Under the pieces are notes generated by a model, which was not told the DNA's origin, did no database searches, and saw nothing but the letters and a program-made list of their open reading frames with translations. A stretch of DNA of 64,000 nt from NCBI RefSeq assembly GCF_024347295.1, contig NZ_AP025459.1, positions 682,001 to 746,000 on the forward strand, in the 5' to 3' direction. Positions 18,015-26,698 of the stretch are shown piece by piece. This DNA is from Vibrio artabrorum (GTDB taxonomy: Bacteria; Pseudomonadota; Gammaproteobacteria; Enterobacterales; Vibrionaceae). The position numbers and the translations under genes were made by a program. Numbering within the stretch: position 1 is the stretch's first letter; each line of letters begins with the position of its first letter.

Positions 18015-18038
18015 AAAAAAGCCGATCAGATGATCGGC
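18015..18038 (-). terminator. Terminator of the kduD-kdgF operon
   Basis: gccgatca and tgatcggc (18021-18028, 18031-18038) form a perfect 8-bp stem. On the minus strand six Ts follow. It separates kdgF from kdgK. The gap between it and kdgF (18039-18251) has no recognisable gene. Confidence 0.85.
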
Positions 18039-18251
18039 ATGGTCTTAGTGACATCATTTGTTTCTTGGCCAGCACCATAACCCACAATAATACAACCAAA
18101 GGTTTTAAGCTTCGTAAAATACTCACTTGAATCTCGCGTTAGGCATACGTTTGGGGCTGATCGTTTTTATCGATAATTTACGATAGAAATTGGGTAAATC
18201 TTTAATGTTGACTGTCTAAATTATATTCAAATTGGACAGCCGAATGATTGA

Positions 18252-18575
18252 TTATTCGATAAAGTCTTTACGCATTGGGGTAAAGTTATCGAGCAATACG
18301 CCTTTTTCTAGACAGCGACACCCGTGAACAATATTTGGCTTTTTATACAATGCGTCACCGGTTTTTACTATTTTGGTTTCATCACCAATAGTGAACTCAA
18401 ACTCACCGGATAAAACATAAGTCACTTGTTCATGCGGATGACTATGAAGCGCACCGATTGCGTCTTTTTCAAAGTAGACTTCTACTGACATGATGTTATC
18501 GCTATAAGCCATAATTTTACGTGAAACACCATCACCTAGGTCTTCTAGTTGAATATCATTGTTGTATAGAAACAT
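18252..18575 (-). CDS. kdgF: KdgF-type cupin, unsaturated uronate linearisation
   Basis: This 107-residue single-domain cupin matches KdgF, which catalyses conversion of 4,5-unsaturated monouronates from pectin, alginate or similar polymers into linear ketouronate. The metal-site region ALHSHPHEQVTYV offers His44, His46, His48 and Gln50, with His84 in NIVHGC as the last ligand. It lies 18 bases after kduD in the same operon. No kduI gene is nearby, so the route to the KduD substrate is not complete in this window. Confidence 0.85.
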   Translation of the reverse strand: MFLYNNDIQLEDLGDGVSRKIMAYSDNIMSVEVYFEKDAIGALHSHPHEQVTYVLSGEFEFTIGDETKIVKTGDALYKKPNIVHGCRCLEKGVLLDNFTPMRKDFIE

Positions 18576-18593
18576 TATTAATCCTTACTTTAA

Positions 18594-19355
18594 TTAGCGT
18601 GCTAACCAACCACCGTCGACAGCAACTGTGTAACCATTAATGTAGCTTGCTGCATCAGAGGCTAAGAATACACAAGGGCCAGCTATATCTTCTGGTTTGC
18701 CCCATCGATCAGCGGGAATACGTTCGAGAATCGCGGCATTTCGGTCTTCATCGGCACGCAGTGCGGCAGTATTATTGGTTGCCATGTAACCTGGGGCAAT
18801 CGCATTCACATTGATGTTGTGTTTCGCCCACTCATTGGCCATTGCGCGGGTGATCCCCATAACTGCACTTTTAGAAGCGGTGTAAGAAGGGACACGGATC
18901 CCGCCTTGGAAAGAAAGCATAGAAGCGATATTGATGATTTTGCCTCCATTGCCTTGAGCTATGAACTGCTTCGCAACGGCTTGAGACATGAAGAACACCG
19001 TTTTAGAGTTGATGTTCATGACATCATCCCAATTCTGCTCTGAAAATTCGATAGCATCTTCACGGCGAATGATACCGGCGTTATTGACTAAAATGTCAAT
19101 TTTGCCAAATTCAGCGACTGCTTTTTCAATGATCGTTGGGATATCGTCTTGTTCGAGCAAGTTAGCACGAATATTAAGGAATGTATGGCCACCCGCGTTC
19201 ATTAATTCAATGGTTTCCTCTGGTGCCGTGTAGTTAACTCCAACTACTTTACAACCCGCTTGTGCTAACCCTAAAGCCATACCTTGACCAAGACCTGTAT
19301 TACAACCGCTAACAATTGCGACTTTACCTTCAAGATTAAATGCATTCAGAATCAT
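18594..19355 (-). CDS. kduD: 2-dehydro-3-deoxy-D-gluconate 5-dehydrogenase (KduD-type SDR)
   Basis: This 253-residue short-chain dehydrogenase reduces the diketo form of unsaturated uronates to KDG with NAD(P)H. The cofactor motif GCNTGLGQG (residues 17-25), NNAG at 91-94 and the catalytic Ser145, Tyr158 and Lys162 are all present. The C-terminal ASYINGYTVAVDGGWLAR is typical of the family. It is the first gene of the kduD-kdgF operon. A perfect KdgR-like palindrome lies about 75 bases upstream. It might alternatively act directly on DEH as an alginate-type reductase. Confidence 0.88.
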   Translation of the reverse strand: MILNAFNLEGKVAIVSGCNTGLGQGMALGLAQAGCKVVGVNYTAPEETIELMNAGGHTFLNIRANLLEQDDIPTIIEKAVAEFGKIDILVNNAGIIRREDAIEFSEQNWDDVMNINSKTVFFMSQAVAKQFIAQGNGGKIINIASMLSFQGGIRVPSYTASKSAVMGITRAMANEWAKHNINVNAIAPGYMATNNTAALRADEDRNAAILERIPADRWGKPEDIAGPCVFLASDAASYINGYTVAVDGGWLAR

Positions 19356-19429
19356 AGTTATTTCCTTTAATGCCTAGTGTGGCAATCAATTTAGATAGGG
19401 TACCCCCTTTAGGCCGGTAACATTATCAA

Positions 19430-19450
19430 TATTGAAACTATGTTTCAATA
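19430..19450. promoter_or_regulatory. KdgR-like operator upstream of kduD
   Basis: tattgaaac, tat, gtttcaata is a perfect 9-bp inverted repeat with a three-base spacer. It resembles the TGAAAC-GTTTCA design of IclR-family KdgR operators. Its place in front of kduD fits. Between it and the SnoaL-like gene at 19931 there is a terminator but no gene. Confidence 0.6.
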
Positions 19451-19859
19451 ATTATTGTAATCATGTTTTTTAAAAGTGATGCGGATCTACATTATTTTTA
19501 ATCTATTGTGTTTTTTACTGAGTCGTTCTTAAAAAGAATGAGGTGAGGGGGAGAGTGAATGATGAATTTGGATCTTATTCTAGGCTGTTGAAGGTATCGG
19601 CAGTGATGGATAAGGAAAACAATCAAATGCTGTTTCATCGGTGAGGAAGCGAGGTTGTCTTACTGCTCATTATTACGAAACAATACAAACTAGTTAATTG
19701 ACGGTGAACTTTGAGTTTTTGGATTAATACGGCGGGGTTATAAGCGGATGAATAAAAAGCAATTTGAGATTTAATTTAGGGTATAAAAGTTGTTTGGTTC
19801 AAAATGCATATTGGAAACAGTGACGAGTGATGCATCGAGCTAAGAAGCACTAAAAGTAT

Positions 19860-19893
19860 AAAAATGCTCGATGAGATACATCGAGCATTTTTT
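19860..19893 (-). terminator. Terminator of the SnoaL-like gene
   Basis: aaaaatgctcgatg and catcgagcattttt form a perfect stem around agata, with T runs on both strands. An extra copy of catcgagc lies just to the left (19833-19840). It probably ends the minus-strand gene at 19931. Confidence 0.8.
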
Positions 19894-19930
19894 GATTAAG
19901 ATGTAAGCCTAAAATAACTTACAGTAGAGA

Positions 19931-20455
19931 TTATTTTACTTGAGAGAAGAAAGTATTATAGTCTTCTAAGTGCCAATTTTTTGTAATTTTACCATCATGC
20001 ACTTCGTAGATATCGACTGCTGGGAAATCGACAACTTGACCTTGACCTACAGTATCGCCCATCTTGCCGTTAAAATTGCCTTTGAAACGGTATCGAATCG
20101 TTGCAAAGTCACCAGTAATAAGTAAATGTTCTACTTCTACATGTAAGTTTGGTACGACCTTACGGAAGTTTTGAGAAGCTTCTAGTACACCTTCAATGCC
20201 TTCTTTTCTGCCTTCTGGCGGCGTCATGTCTTGAAAGTTTTCAAGCAAAGCTTCACGCGCATACATTTCTTCACCAGTATCCCAAAACTTAGCGTAGTTC
20301 ATTGCTGCTTGCTTAATTTCTAATGTTTGAGCTGATTGATCCGCACTAACAAATATTTGAGGTGTAAGTTCACTCGCTTGAACTGCATTACCTGCTAACA
20401 ATGAACCTGCTATTGCCATAGTTTTGATCGAGTTTTGAATTTTTGACGTTGTCAT
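19931..20455 (-). CDS. Secreted SnoaL-like / NTF2-like polyketide-cyclase-fold protein
   Basis: This 174-residue protein has a signal peptide (IKTMAIAGSLLAGNAVQASE) followed by a cone-shaped NTF2/SnoaL fold. YREALL-type helices, the segment HLLITGDFATIRYRFKGNF, and the end DIYEVHDGKITKNWHLEDYNTFF are characteristic. Family members range from cyclases and isomerases to ligand-binding proteins. The ATG at 20455 is preferred over one 105 bases upstream because it directly precedes the signal peptide and has an aagag site. It is next to the uronate genes on the same strand, but its own terminator separates it, so a shared role is uncertain. Confidence 0.75.
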   Translation of the reverse strand: MTTSKIQNSIKTMAIAGSLLAGNAVQASELTPQIFVSADQSAQTLEIKQAAMNYAKFWDTGEEMYAREALLENFQDMTPPEGRKEGIEGVLEASQNFRKVVPNLHVEVEHLLITGDFATIRYRFKGNFNGKMGDTVGQGQVVDFPAVDIYEVHDGKITKNWHLEDYNTFFSQVK

Positions 20456-20797
20456 ATAAGCACTCTTGTTCTTTAAGTTTAATTCGTTGATATCAATCAC
20501 AGAATCCGTTGTATAAGTCTGTTTGCTATCCTTTTGCTTGAATAAAGTATATCTATTCAATGTCTATCTTATAATGGTGCTAATTGTGAATTCATTATTT
20601 GTCTCAGGTGAATAATGAGGCGATAAAAGAAGGTTTGCTAAATAAAATACTGCTAAGGTTTTGTCTGGTTTGTCACTTGTTCACCAGACGATGGATTAAA
20701 AACGGGTAAGATCAAAGCGTACGAGTGAGTACAATCAAACACTGCTAGATGGTATGCTGTTCTTCTACTTAATTTTAGTGTTTCAAAGGTAAAAAAA

Positions 20798-21049
20798 ATG
20801 AACCCGATTTTAGCAATGTTGAAAGAGAACAATATTAGCGATGAGAAAATCAACGAGTTGTTCCAAGCGTTGACAGAGAATCCTCTTGCAGCAATGGCGA
20901 CGATCAGCCAACTTGGTTTACCACAAGATAAACTTCAAATGCTAATGGGTCAGGTAATGCAAAACCCTGCACTGATCAAAGAAGCGGTTGAAGAACTCGG
21001 TCTAGACTTCTCGAAAGTTGAAGCAGCCAAAGAGCAACTTCAAAAATAA
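20798..21049 (+). CDS. DUF2999 family small protein
   Basis: This is an 83-residue, mostly helical cytoplasmic protein (MNPILAMLKENNIS, then DEKINELFQALTENPLAAMATI). It resembles the DUF2999 proteins common in Vibrio and relatives, whose function is unknown. The start has an aaaggt site and a strong terminator follows, so it is a one-gene transcript. Confidence 0.8.
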   Translation: MNPILAMLKENNISDEKINELFQALTENPLAAMATISQLGLPQDKLQMLMGQVMQNPALIKEAVEELGLDFSKVEAAKEQLQK

Positions 21050-21102
21050 GTGAGTGAATGTGGGCTAATATTCATATTGTTTAGCGCAATCACCATGCAA
21101 TG

Positions 21103-21149
21103 AAAAAGTCGTTAAAATACAGTGTTAGCCTGTTTAACGACTTTTTTTT
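21103..21149 (+). terminator. Terminator of the DUF2999 gene
   Basis: aaaaagtcgttaaa (21103-21116) and tttaacgactttttt (from 21133) form a long stem with a 16-base loop and a T run. Confidence 0.88.
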
Positions 21150-21280
21150 GTGCTTGATGATGGCAAGTATGGCGTCAAGTCGTTTAATCTCGGCGAGTGA
21201 TGTTTCACCATCAATCATTCTCATAAAGCAGTAAAACCAGTATCTCGTTCAAGAGAGTACTGTTACTATCGTTATCAATA

Positions 21281-21374
21281 GTCGGGGGGCGTATACCTTA
21301 GTTGGTGTTTGCTGAGATCGTTATTCGAGACCCGTTGAACCTGATTCAGTTAACACTGGCGTAGGGAACTATGA
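21281..21374 (+). ncRNA. TPP riboswitch (THI element)
   Basis: The conserved cores are present in order: ggggggcg near 21284, gctgagat at 21311-21318, acccgttgaacctgat (21330-21345), then ggcgtagggaacta near the end. These are the thiamine pyrophosphate-binding helices. It lies 110 bases before thiD, which it should repress when TPP is abundant. I found no clear intrinsic terminator between it and thiD, so control may be at translation initiation (inference). Confidence 0.93.
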
Positions 21375-21485
21375 TGACTTTGCCCGCAGCGTGACTCAAC
21401 CATGATCTCTTATTGGTTTCACCTATCAACAATTTTTGTGGCCAAAGTTCGGTTCTCATACGTCTTTTAGACCGTAGGAGAGACC

Positions 21486-22370
21486 ATGATACTGCATTCC
21501 AATTCTCAAATATTACCAAGCAATACTCACGCCTCAGCAGACCAACCTTTGTCGGTCAAAACGCCGATTGTTTTAACCATTGCGGGTTCTGACAGTGGTG
21601 GTGGTGCAGGCATTCAGGCTGATATTAAAGCGATATCAGCAACAGGCAGTTTTGCTTGTTCAGTGATTACCGCGATTACTTCGCAGAACACCCAAGGTGT
21701 TTCAGCTATTTTTTCTATCCCGCTCGGTCACGTTGCGAGCCAGTTAGATGCTGTCTTTACTGACCTTAATATCGTGGCAGTAAAAGTCGGCATGTTGGCG
21801 GATGCGCAAATTATTCAAGTTGTCGCTGAAAAAATGAAGCAATATCAACCCAAGCACTTAGTGATTGATCCTGTCATGGTGGCAACGAGTGGTGATCTTC
21901 TATTAGAAAACTCAGCCATCATGACACTCAAGCAAGAGCTGATCCCACTGGCAGACATCATCACGCCTAACTTACCAGAAGGTGCCGCGCTCACGGGCAA
22001 AGCTCGGCCTGAAAGCGAACAAGAAATGCAGACCATGATTGAAGATCTGCGCGCTTTGGGTGCCAAAGCGGTACTGTTAAAAGGTGGTCATTTGGAGAAG
22101 GATGAGAACAGTAATGATTTACTGATTCTACCCGCGACGTCAACGTTGATTCAAGCTAAGCGCTTTTATACAAAAAATACCCATGGGACGGGTTGTACGC
22201 TCTCTTCCGCAATTGCTTCTTTTCTCGCTCAAGGCAACACGCTCACAGAGGCGGTTGATCTAGGAAAACAATATATTTCACAGGCGATTGCGCATGCTGA
22301 TGAACTGGAGATCGGGAAAGGACATGGCCCAGTAAACCACTTTTTCGCTGGTCACATGGATGTTCGTTAA
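21486..22370 (+). CDS. thiD: Hydroxymethylpyrimidine kinase / phosphomethylpyrimidine kinase
   Basis: This 294-residue ribokinase-fold enzyme phosphorylates HMP and HMP-P in thiamine biosynthesis. The substrate motif TIAGSDSGGGAGIQADIKA and the ATP/anion-hole motif HGTGCTLSSAIASFLA are clear. It carries about 25 extra N-terminal residues compared with the E. coli enzyme. The ATG at 21486 is supported by taggagaga just upstream. It is controlled by the TPP riboswitch in its leader and appears to be alone rather than with thiM/thiE. Confidence 0.95.
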   Translation: MILHSNSQILPSNTHASADQPLSVKTPIVLTIAGSDSGGGAGIQADIKAISATGSFACSVITAITSQNTQGVSAIFSIPLGHVASQLDAVFTDLNIVAVKVGMLADAQIIQVVAEKMKQYQPKHLVIDPVMVATSGDLLLENSAIMTLKQELIPLADIITPNLPEGAALTGKARPESEQEMQTMIEDLRALGAKAVLLKGGHLEKDENSNDLLILPATSTLIQAKRFYTKNTHGTGCTLSSAIASFLAQGNTLTEAVDLGKQYISQAIAHADELEIGKGHGPVNHFFAGHMDVR

Positions 22371-22429
22371 CCCGGTTGTTTGGCTATGACGAGATACCGT
22401 GAATTAAACAATTAGAGGTACAAGGAATG

Positions 22430-22610
22430 TAAAATGCTTGAGTCTTATTGGTGGTCTTTATCACTGTGGTTAGCGTGATGAGCTTTGCGAACGAAGAGGT
22501 AAAATACTCTGACAAGGCGTACTTAGACAGGCCACTGAAGAGCGATACATTTTAGATGAGTTGATTTATAGAACGCTTTTTACATCGTGTTTATTCTCTT
22601 GAATTAATTG
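22430..22610 (+). pseudogene. Possible remnant of a small secreted-protein gene
   Basis: A frame in this gap encodes a signal-like stretch (LLVVFITVVSVMSFANEE) followed by VKYSDKAYLDRPLK. A shift of frame near 22541 then lets the reading continue as ERYILDELIYRTL. The smooth continuation suggests a frameshifted gene. There is no good start codon. I do not recognise the protein, and this is a weak call. Confidence 0.25.
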
Positions 22611-22659
22611 TTATGTTATAACACATAATAAGTTCCCTGTTATAACCGTAAAGTATTTT

Positions 22660-23928
22660 ATGAAGTTCTTCCGTATTGGCCTGATCATTATTGCTATCAG
22701 TGCATTTTCACTGTCTGTTTTGCTCTATTTTCAATCCGAACCACCCAAAGATATTTCAATCCAAATTACCCCTTATGAAGGCTCATTCGCTCATAAAAGG
22801 GAGTTATCAAGCTCACATTCTGACTCAAATATTAGCGCCCAAAAGCGAATGAAAGTGCATTACTTCGTGAAGGTTGGCGATACACTCAGTACGATATTCT
22901 CATCTTTGCACCTGCCTTATGGAACGTTTTATAAGGTGATGGAGGCGGATCTTGAGTCTTTGAAACTCGACACGATCAAGCCGGGTGATCGTCTAGAGCT
23001 GATTTTGGATAGTGAGTCGAGAGATTTAGTTGAATTGATTTATCACGAGAGTTTGGTTGAACAAGCGATCTTTAAAAGAAATGATGATGGCCATTTTAGC
23101 TACCAATTTGTGGAGTTGCCGAGTAAATGGAAAGAAAAGCTTTACTCCGGTACAGTGCTCGGCAGTTTTTCTGCATCGGCGTATAAATCGGGCTTAACGA
23201 CGGCGCAGATCGCGAGTATTACTCGAACGTTAAGAGATAAAATTAACTTCTCAAAGCAGTTAAGAGCGGGTGATAAGTTTAACGTATTGGTGAATGAGCA
23301 ATACACTGGTGACCAGCTAACAGGAAAAACAGAAGTGCAGGGGATATCGATTACGTTAAGAGGCAAGGAAGTGGCTGCGTTTCTTGCTCCTGATGGGCGT
23401 TTTTACGATAGAGAAGGGAACAGCCTTGAGCAAGCTTTCAATCGTTACCCGATAGATAAACAATTCCGAAGAATCACTTCGCCATTTAATCCGTTTAGAA
23501 AACACCCAGTGACTGGACGTATATCCCCTCATAATGGTACTGATTTCGCAACCCCCGTCGGCTCTCCGGTTTATTCAACTGGTGATGGTCGGGTTATCGC
23601 TATTCGTAACCACCCCTATGCGGGGAAATACATCGTGATTGAGCATAATAGTGTTTATAAGACTCGTTACTTGCACCTCAGTCGGTTCCTCGTTAAGAAA
23701 GGACAACAGGTCAAGCGTGGTCAGAAAATTGCGCTGTCTGGTTCGACAGGCCGTGTAACGGGGCCTCATTTACACTTTGAAGTCTTGGTGCGTGGAAGAG
23801 CGGTGGATTCAATGAAAGCTAACTTGCCTTTAGCCAGTTCAATCTCGCCTGAAAACAAAGCGGCATTTTTGACGAGAGTTGCCTCATTTGATGACCTGCT
23901 CTCTGAGCAAAAAAGTCGCACCAGTTAA
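22660..23928 (+). CDS. M23-family murein endopeptidase with OapA/LysM-like domain
   Basis: This 422-residue envelope protein has one N-terminal membrane anchor (about residues 5-26) and a LysM/OapA-like region around 66-115 (VHYFVKVGDTLSTIFSSL). A second middle domain precedes a C-terminal peptidase_M23 domain at about 285-385. Zinc ligands are His291 and Asp295 in PHNGTDF and His372 in HLHFE. It cleaves peptide cross-links of peptidoglycan and resembles MepM and the Vibrio Shy endopeptidases. It appears to be a single-gene transcript with a strong terminator. Confidence 0.9.
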   Translation: MKFFRIGLIIIAISAFSLSVLLYFQSEPPKDISIQITPYEGSFAHKRELSSSHSDSNISAQKRMKVHYFVKVGDTLSTIFSSLHLPYGTFYKVMEADLESLKLDTIKPGDRLELILDSESRDLVELIYHESLVEQAIFKRNDDGHFSYQFVELPSKWKEKLYSGTVLGSFSASAYKSGLTTAQIASITRTLRDKINFSKQLRAGDKFNVLVNEQYTGDQLTGKTEVQGISITLRGKEVAAFLAPDGRFYDREGNSLEQAFNRYPIDKQFRRITSPFNPFRKHPVTGRISPHNGTDFATPVGSPVYSTGDGRVIAIRNHPYAGKYIVIEHNSVYKTRYLHLSRFLVKKGQQVKRGQKIALSGSTGRVTGPHLHFEVLVRGRAVDSMKANLPLASSISPENKAAFLTRVASFDDLLSEQKSRTS

Positions 23929-23963
23929 ATAGATTCAAGCCAAATTCAGCCATGGCTTATCAT

Positions 23964-24011
23964 CGTTCCAACCCTTAGACGATTACTCACCAAAGGGTTG
24001 GAACGAGTTTT
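23964..24011. terminator. Terminator of the M23 peptidase gene
   Basis: cgttccaaccctt (23964-23976) and aagggttggaacg (23993-24005) are perfect 13-bp arms followed by agtttt. A short block of atcaagct-type repeats (about 24077-24100) lies behind it. Confidence 0.8.
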
Positions 24012-24134
24012 CATAAAATTATCTGGCTATTCTGGTGCTTAAGTGATTAATTACCCAATCTATCAAGTTCTTAAATTATCAAGCTATCAAGCTATCAAGC
24101 GCTAAAGCCATCAAGTCGTTAAGCTTTTGCTCGA

Positions 24135-24455
24135 TTAGGCGACAACGACGGCGGTTCCGCTTGCGGATACCATCAACATGCCATTCCCGGTCCCTAATAC
24201 TTCATAATCGATATCGACACCCACTACAGCGTTTGCACCCGCTTCAATGGCTTTCTGCTCTAACTCTTTAAAGGCGAAGTTACGGGCTTTTTCCAGTTCT
24301 TTTTCATAGGTGCCAGAACGGCCACCGACAAAGTCACGAATGCCTGAAAACATATCTTTAAAAACGTTAACCCCTAGAATCGCCTCTCCGGCAATAACCC
24401 CTTTATAGTCGACAATGCGTTTGCCTTCGACAGATTGCGTGGTGGTAATAATCAT
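24135..24455 (-). CDS. YbjQ/UPF0145 family protein
   Basis: This 106-residue protein has the YbjQ fold. It carries [14 protein letters not shown], the segment [35 protein letters not shown], and the end [15 protein letters not shown]. The family forms a pentameric ring of the dodecin-like type and has been annotated as heavy-metal-binding, but its role is unproven. The internal ATG at 24455 matches the family start and has an aggac-like site, whereas the upstream ATG adds seven residues. Confidence 0.85.
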   Translation of the reverse strand: MIITTTQSVEGKRIVDYKGVIAGEAILGVNVFKDMFSGIRDFVGGRSGTYEKELEKARNFAFKELEQKAIEAGANAVVGVDIDYEVLGTGNGMLMVSASGTAVVVA

Positions 24456-24498
24456 ATTGTCCTCTTGTCTGTTCATTGTTGATGTTCAATAGGGCATG

Positions 24499-25434
24499 TT
24501 ATTCGCGGTCGTTCGTCGTATTTATGCTTGAACTCTGATCTGAACGTGCGAATTCACTTCTTAACCATACCCTCAGTTTTAGCACACTTTCTTGCGTTAA
24601 TTTATTCTTTGGGCAAACAAAGTAGAAATCTTGGTGCGGGTTAGCAACCGGTTTACCCAGTTCGACGAGCATCCCATGGCTGATGTCATCTTTCACAAAC
24701 AAGCGATGTGTAACCAACACACCTAATGAACGAGTCGCAGCTTGCACAGCTTGAATGGAGACATCAAAAGTTAGATTACTATGAAATTTGGGCATTGGGA
24801 TTTGGTAGTGATCACACCACACTTGCCAGTCGTGTTGTCGCCGGAGGTTAAAAACACCAATGGTTGAGTTTTGTTTAACCAGTTGCTCAACGGTTAATTC
24901 GGTCTGGTTTTTCAATAGAGCAGGGCTGCACACCAAGACCAGATCATCGTCGCCCAGTTTCTCGCAGTAATACTGTTGCCATTCATTTGGCTTGCCATGG
25001 ACGAGTGCAACATCGACCCCTTCTTGCTCAATATCGAAAGGGCCCGTTAACGTAGAAATACGAATATCCAGTGAGGGAGCGGATGCTTGAAATTCGGGAA
25101 CTCGTGGTATCCACCAGTGCATCGCGAGTGAATTCACCATGTTGAGGGTAATGCGATGATCGTTGGGTGTTTTGGCCAGCTCTTCGGTTGCCTCAATCAC
25201 TTGCTCGAGCGCCGGAGCGATCTTTCGGTAATATCGCTTACCTGCGGCATTAAGAACAACGCGGCGACCGACTCGTTGAAATAGAGGTTTATTGACCTGT
25301 TGTTCCAATGACTTGATGGCCTGACTCACGGCGGAGTGACTCACATACAATACGCGAGCCGCTTCGGTCATACTGCCTGTCTCAGCCACAGCAACAAAAG
25401 CATAAATAGATTTAAGCGGAACGAGTTTTTTCAT
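24499..25434 (-). CDS. LysR-family transcriptional regulator
   Basis: This 311-residue regulator has an N-terminal helix-turn-helix (SIYAFVAVAETGSMTEAARVL, VSHSAVSQAIKSLE) and a C-terminal effector domain. Its opening resembles the GcvA-type group. The start at 25434 is chosen because aaggaaaac precedes it and the domain begins right away. A longer frame would overlap the divergent permease gene. It faces the EamA gene at 25523 with about 90 bases between them and probably regulates it (inference). Confidence 0.87.
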   Translation of the reverse strand: MKKLVPLKSIYAFVAVAETGSMTEAARVLYVSHSAVSQAIKSLEQQVNKPLFQRVGRRVVLNAAGKRYYRKIAPALEQVIEATEELAKTPNDHRITLNMVNSLAMHWWIPRVPEFQASAPSLDIRISTLTGPFDIEQEGVDVALVHGKPNEWQQYYCEKLGDDDLVLVCSPALLKNQTELTVEQLVKQNSTIGVFNLRRQHDWQVWCDHYQIPMPKFHSNLTFDVSIQAVQAATRSLGVLVTHRLFVKDDISHGMLVELGKPVANPHQDFYFVCPKNKLTQESVLKLRVWLRSEFARSDQSSSINTTNDRE

Positions 25435-25522
25435 TGGTAAGTTTTCCTTACAGTTGTGGTTAATATTACTCGCTATTTTTAATCTCGTCACGCCTCTAAA
25501 GTATGGGCCAAAGGAGGTGATA

Positions 25523-26506
25523 ATGATGTCGAATATTACCAAGGCGACAGCTTTCATGTTGCTGTCTACGTTCAGTTTGTCTTTAAGTGGTTTAATGGCC
25601 AAATATCTATCTGAAGCGATGTCTATTTCATTGCTGAGTTTGGTGCGCTTTTTTCTGCCCAGTCTGCTGTTATTCTTATTTCTGATGTTTTACAAAATCA
25701 CGAAACCTTCGCTAGATATGTGCAAGCCATTGGTGATGCGAGCGATCTTTATGGTAGCGAGCCAGTGGTGTTTTCTTACGTCTTTGCAAACTTTAACCCT
25801 TGTTGAAGGCATCGTCTTGTTTAGTACGGGGCCATTATTTATTCCATTGTTAGAAAAATTAATATTCGGGGTGAAAATTCATCCCATGACGATCGTGTGT
25901 TTAGCGATGACTTTCTTCGGTGTAGTGATGATGGCTGGGGATTGGTCAACGTTTGAATTTGGCTCAGCGTTCTTTCGACCTGCACTGTTATTAGGATTAT
26001 TGGCGGGGATGTTTAACTCTGGATCTCAAGTCAGCTTATATCGCGCATCTAAGACGAAGCTGACACCCGCAGAGCTTAACGCATGGACCTTTTTATTCGC
26101 TGCAATAATCGCGATACCTATGGTGGTGTTTACGTCGCTATCATCGGTTATTGATCGTGCAGGTGATGGTACTTTAGAGGCTTTATTGTCTTTTGATAAC
26201 TTACGTTGGACTGGACTTGGCGTAACTGGCTTAGCCCTATTGATCATTAATACGCAAATCTTTCGCTCGAAAGCCTATCAGCTAGCAGACAGTGGTTCTC
26301 AACTGGCCCCCTTAATTTTCACTAACATGTTGTTTAGTGCGTTATGGCAGGTTTTATTTTTTGATGACATATTTTCTACTCAGCAGTTAATCGGTATTCA
26401 CTTGATTGTCGTTGCGAGTATGACCAATATGCTAGTTGTGAAAAAACATCGCCGCGCTAATCCGCCGCCGCAAGCAACACTCAATTCAGCGACACTACGG
26501 TGTTGA
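25523..26506 (+). CDS. DMT-superfamily (EamA) permease
   Basis: This 327-residue inner-membrane protein has about ten helices and two EamA repeats. The second ends with the NTQIFRSKAYQLADSGSQLAPLIFTNMLFSALWQ segment. The strong ribosome site aaaggaggtga directly precedes the ATG at 25523, so the longer upstream frame is rejected. It is divergent from a LysR gene that is likely its regulator. The substrate is unknown. Confidence 0.85.
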   Translation: MMSNITKATAFMLLSTFSLSLSGLMAKYLSEAMSISLLSLVRFFLPSLLLFLFLMFYKITKPSLDMCKPLVMRAIFMVASQWCFLTSLQTLTLVEGIVLFSTGPLFIPLLEKLIFGVKIHPMTIVCLAMTFFGVVMMAGDWSTFEFGSAFFRPALLLGLLAGMFNSGSQVSLYRASKTKLTPAELNAWTFLFAAIIAIPMVVFTSLSSVIDRAGDGTLEALLSFDNLRWTGLGVTGLALLIINTQIFRSKAYQLADSGSQLAPLIFTNMLFSALWQVLFFDDIFSTQQLIGIHLIVVASMTNMLVVKKHRRANPPPQATLNSATLRC

Positions 26507-26698
26507 GTTCTGATGTGAGTACGTGATGCTTGGTCGTGACTAAGTGATACGACAATAAAGTCTGATGTTTAAGTGCTAATTGTCACTTTCAACTGATAAA
26601 CTGGTCGCATGATTGCCATAAGGCAACCCGTTTCATGATATGGTATCAGGGATACCGTTCTGAAAACGTTTAGAGACCAAGTTTAAGGGCATTGATTG

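Noticed and set aside
24077-24100. Short tandem atcaagct repeats considered as a CRISPR or phase-variable tract
   Set aside because: There are only about three units of 8-9 bases with no spacers, in an intergenic position after a terminator.
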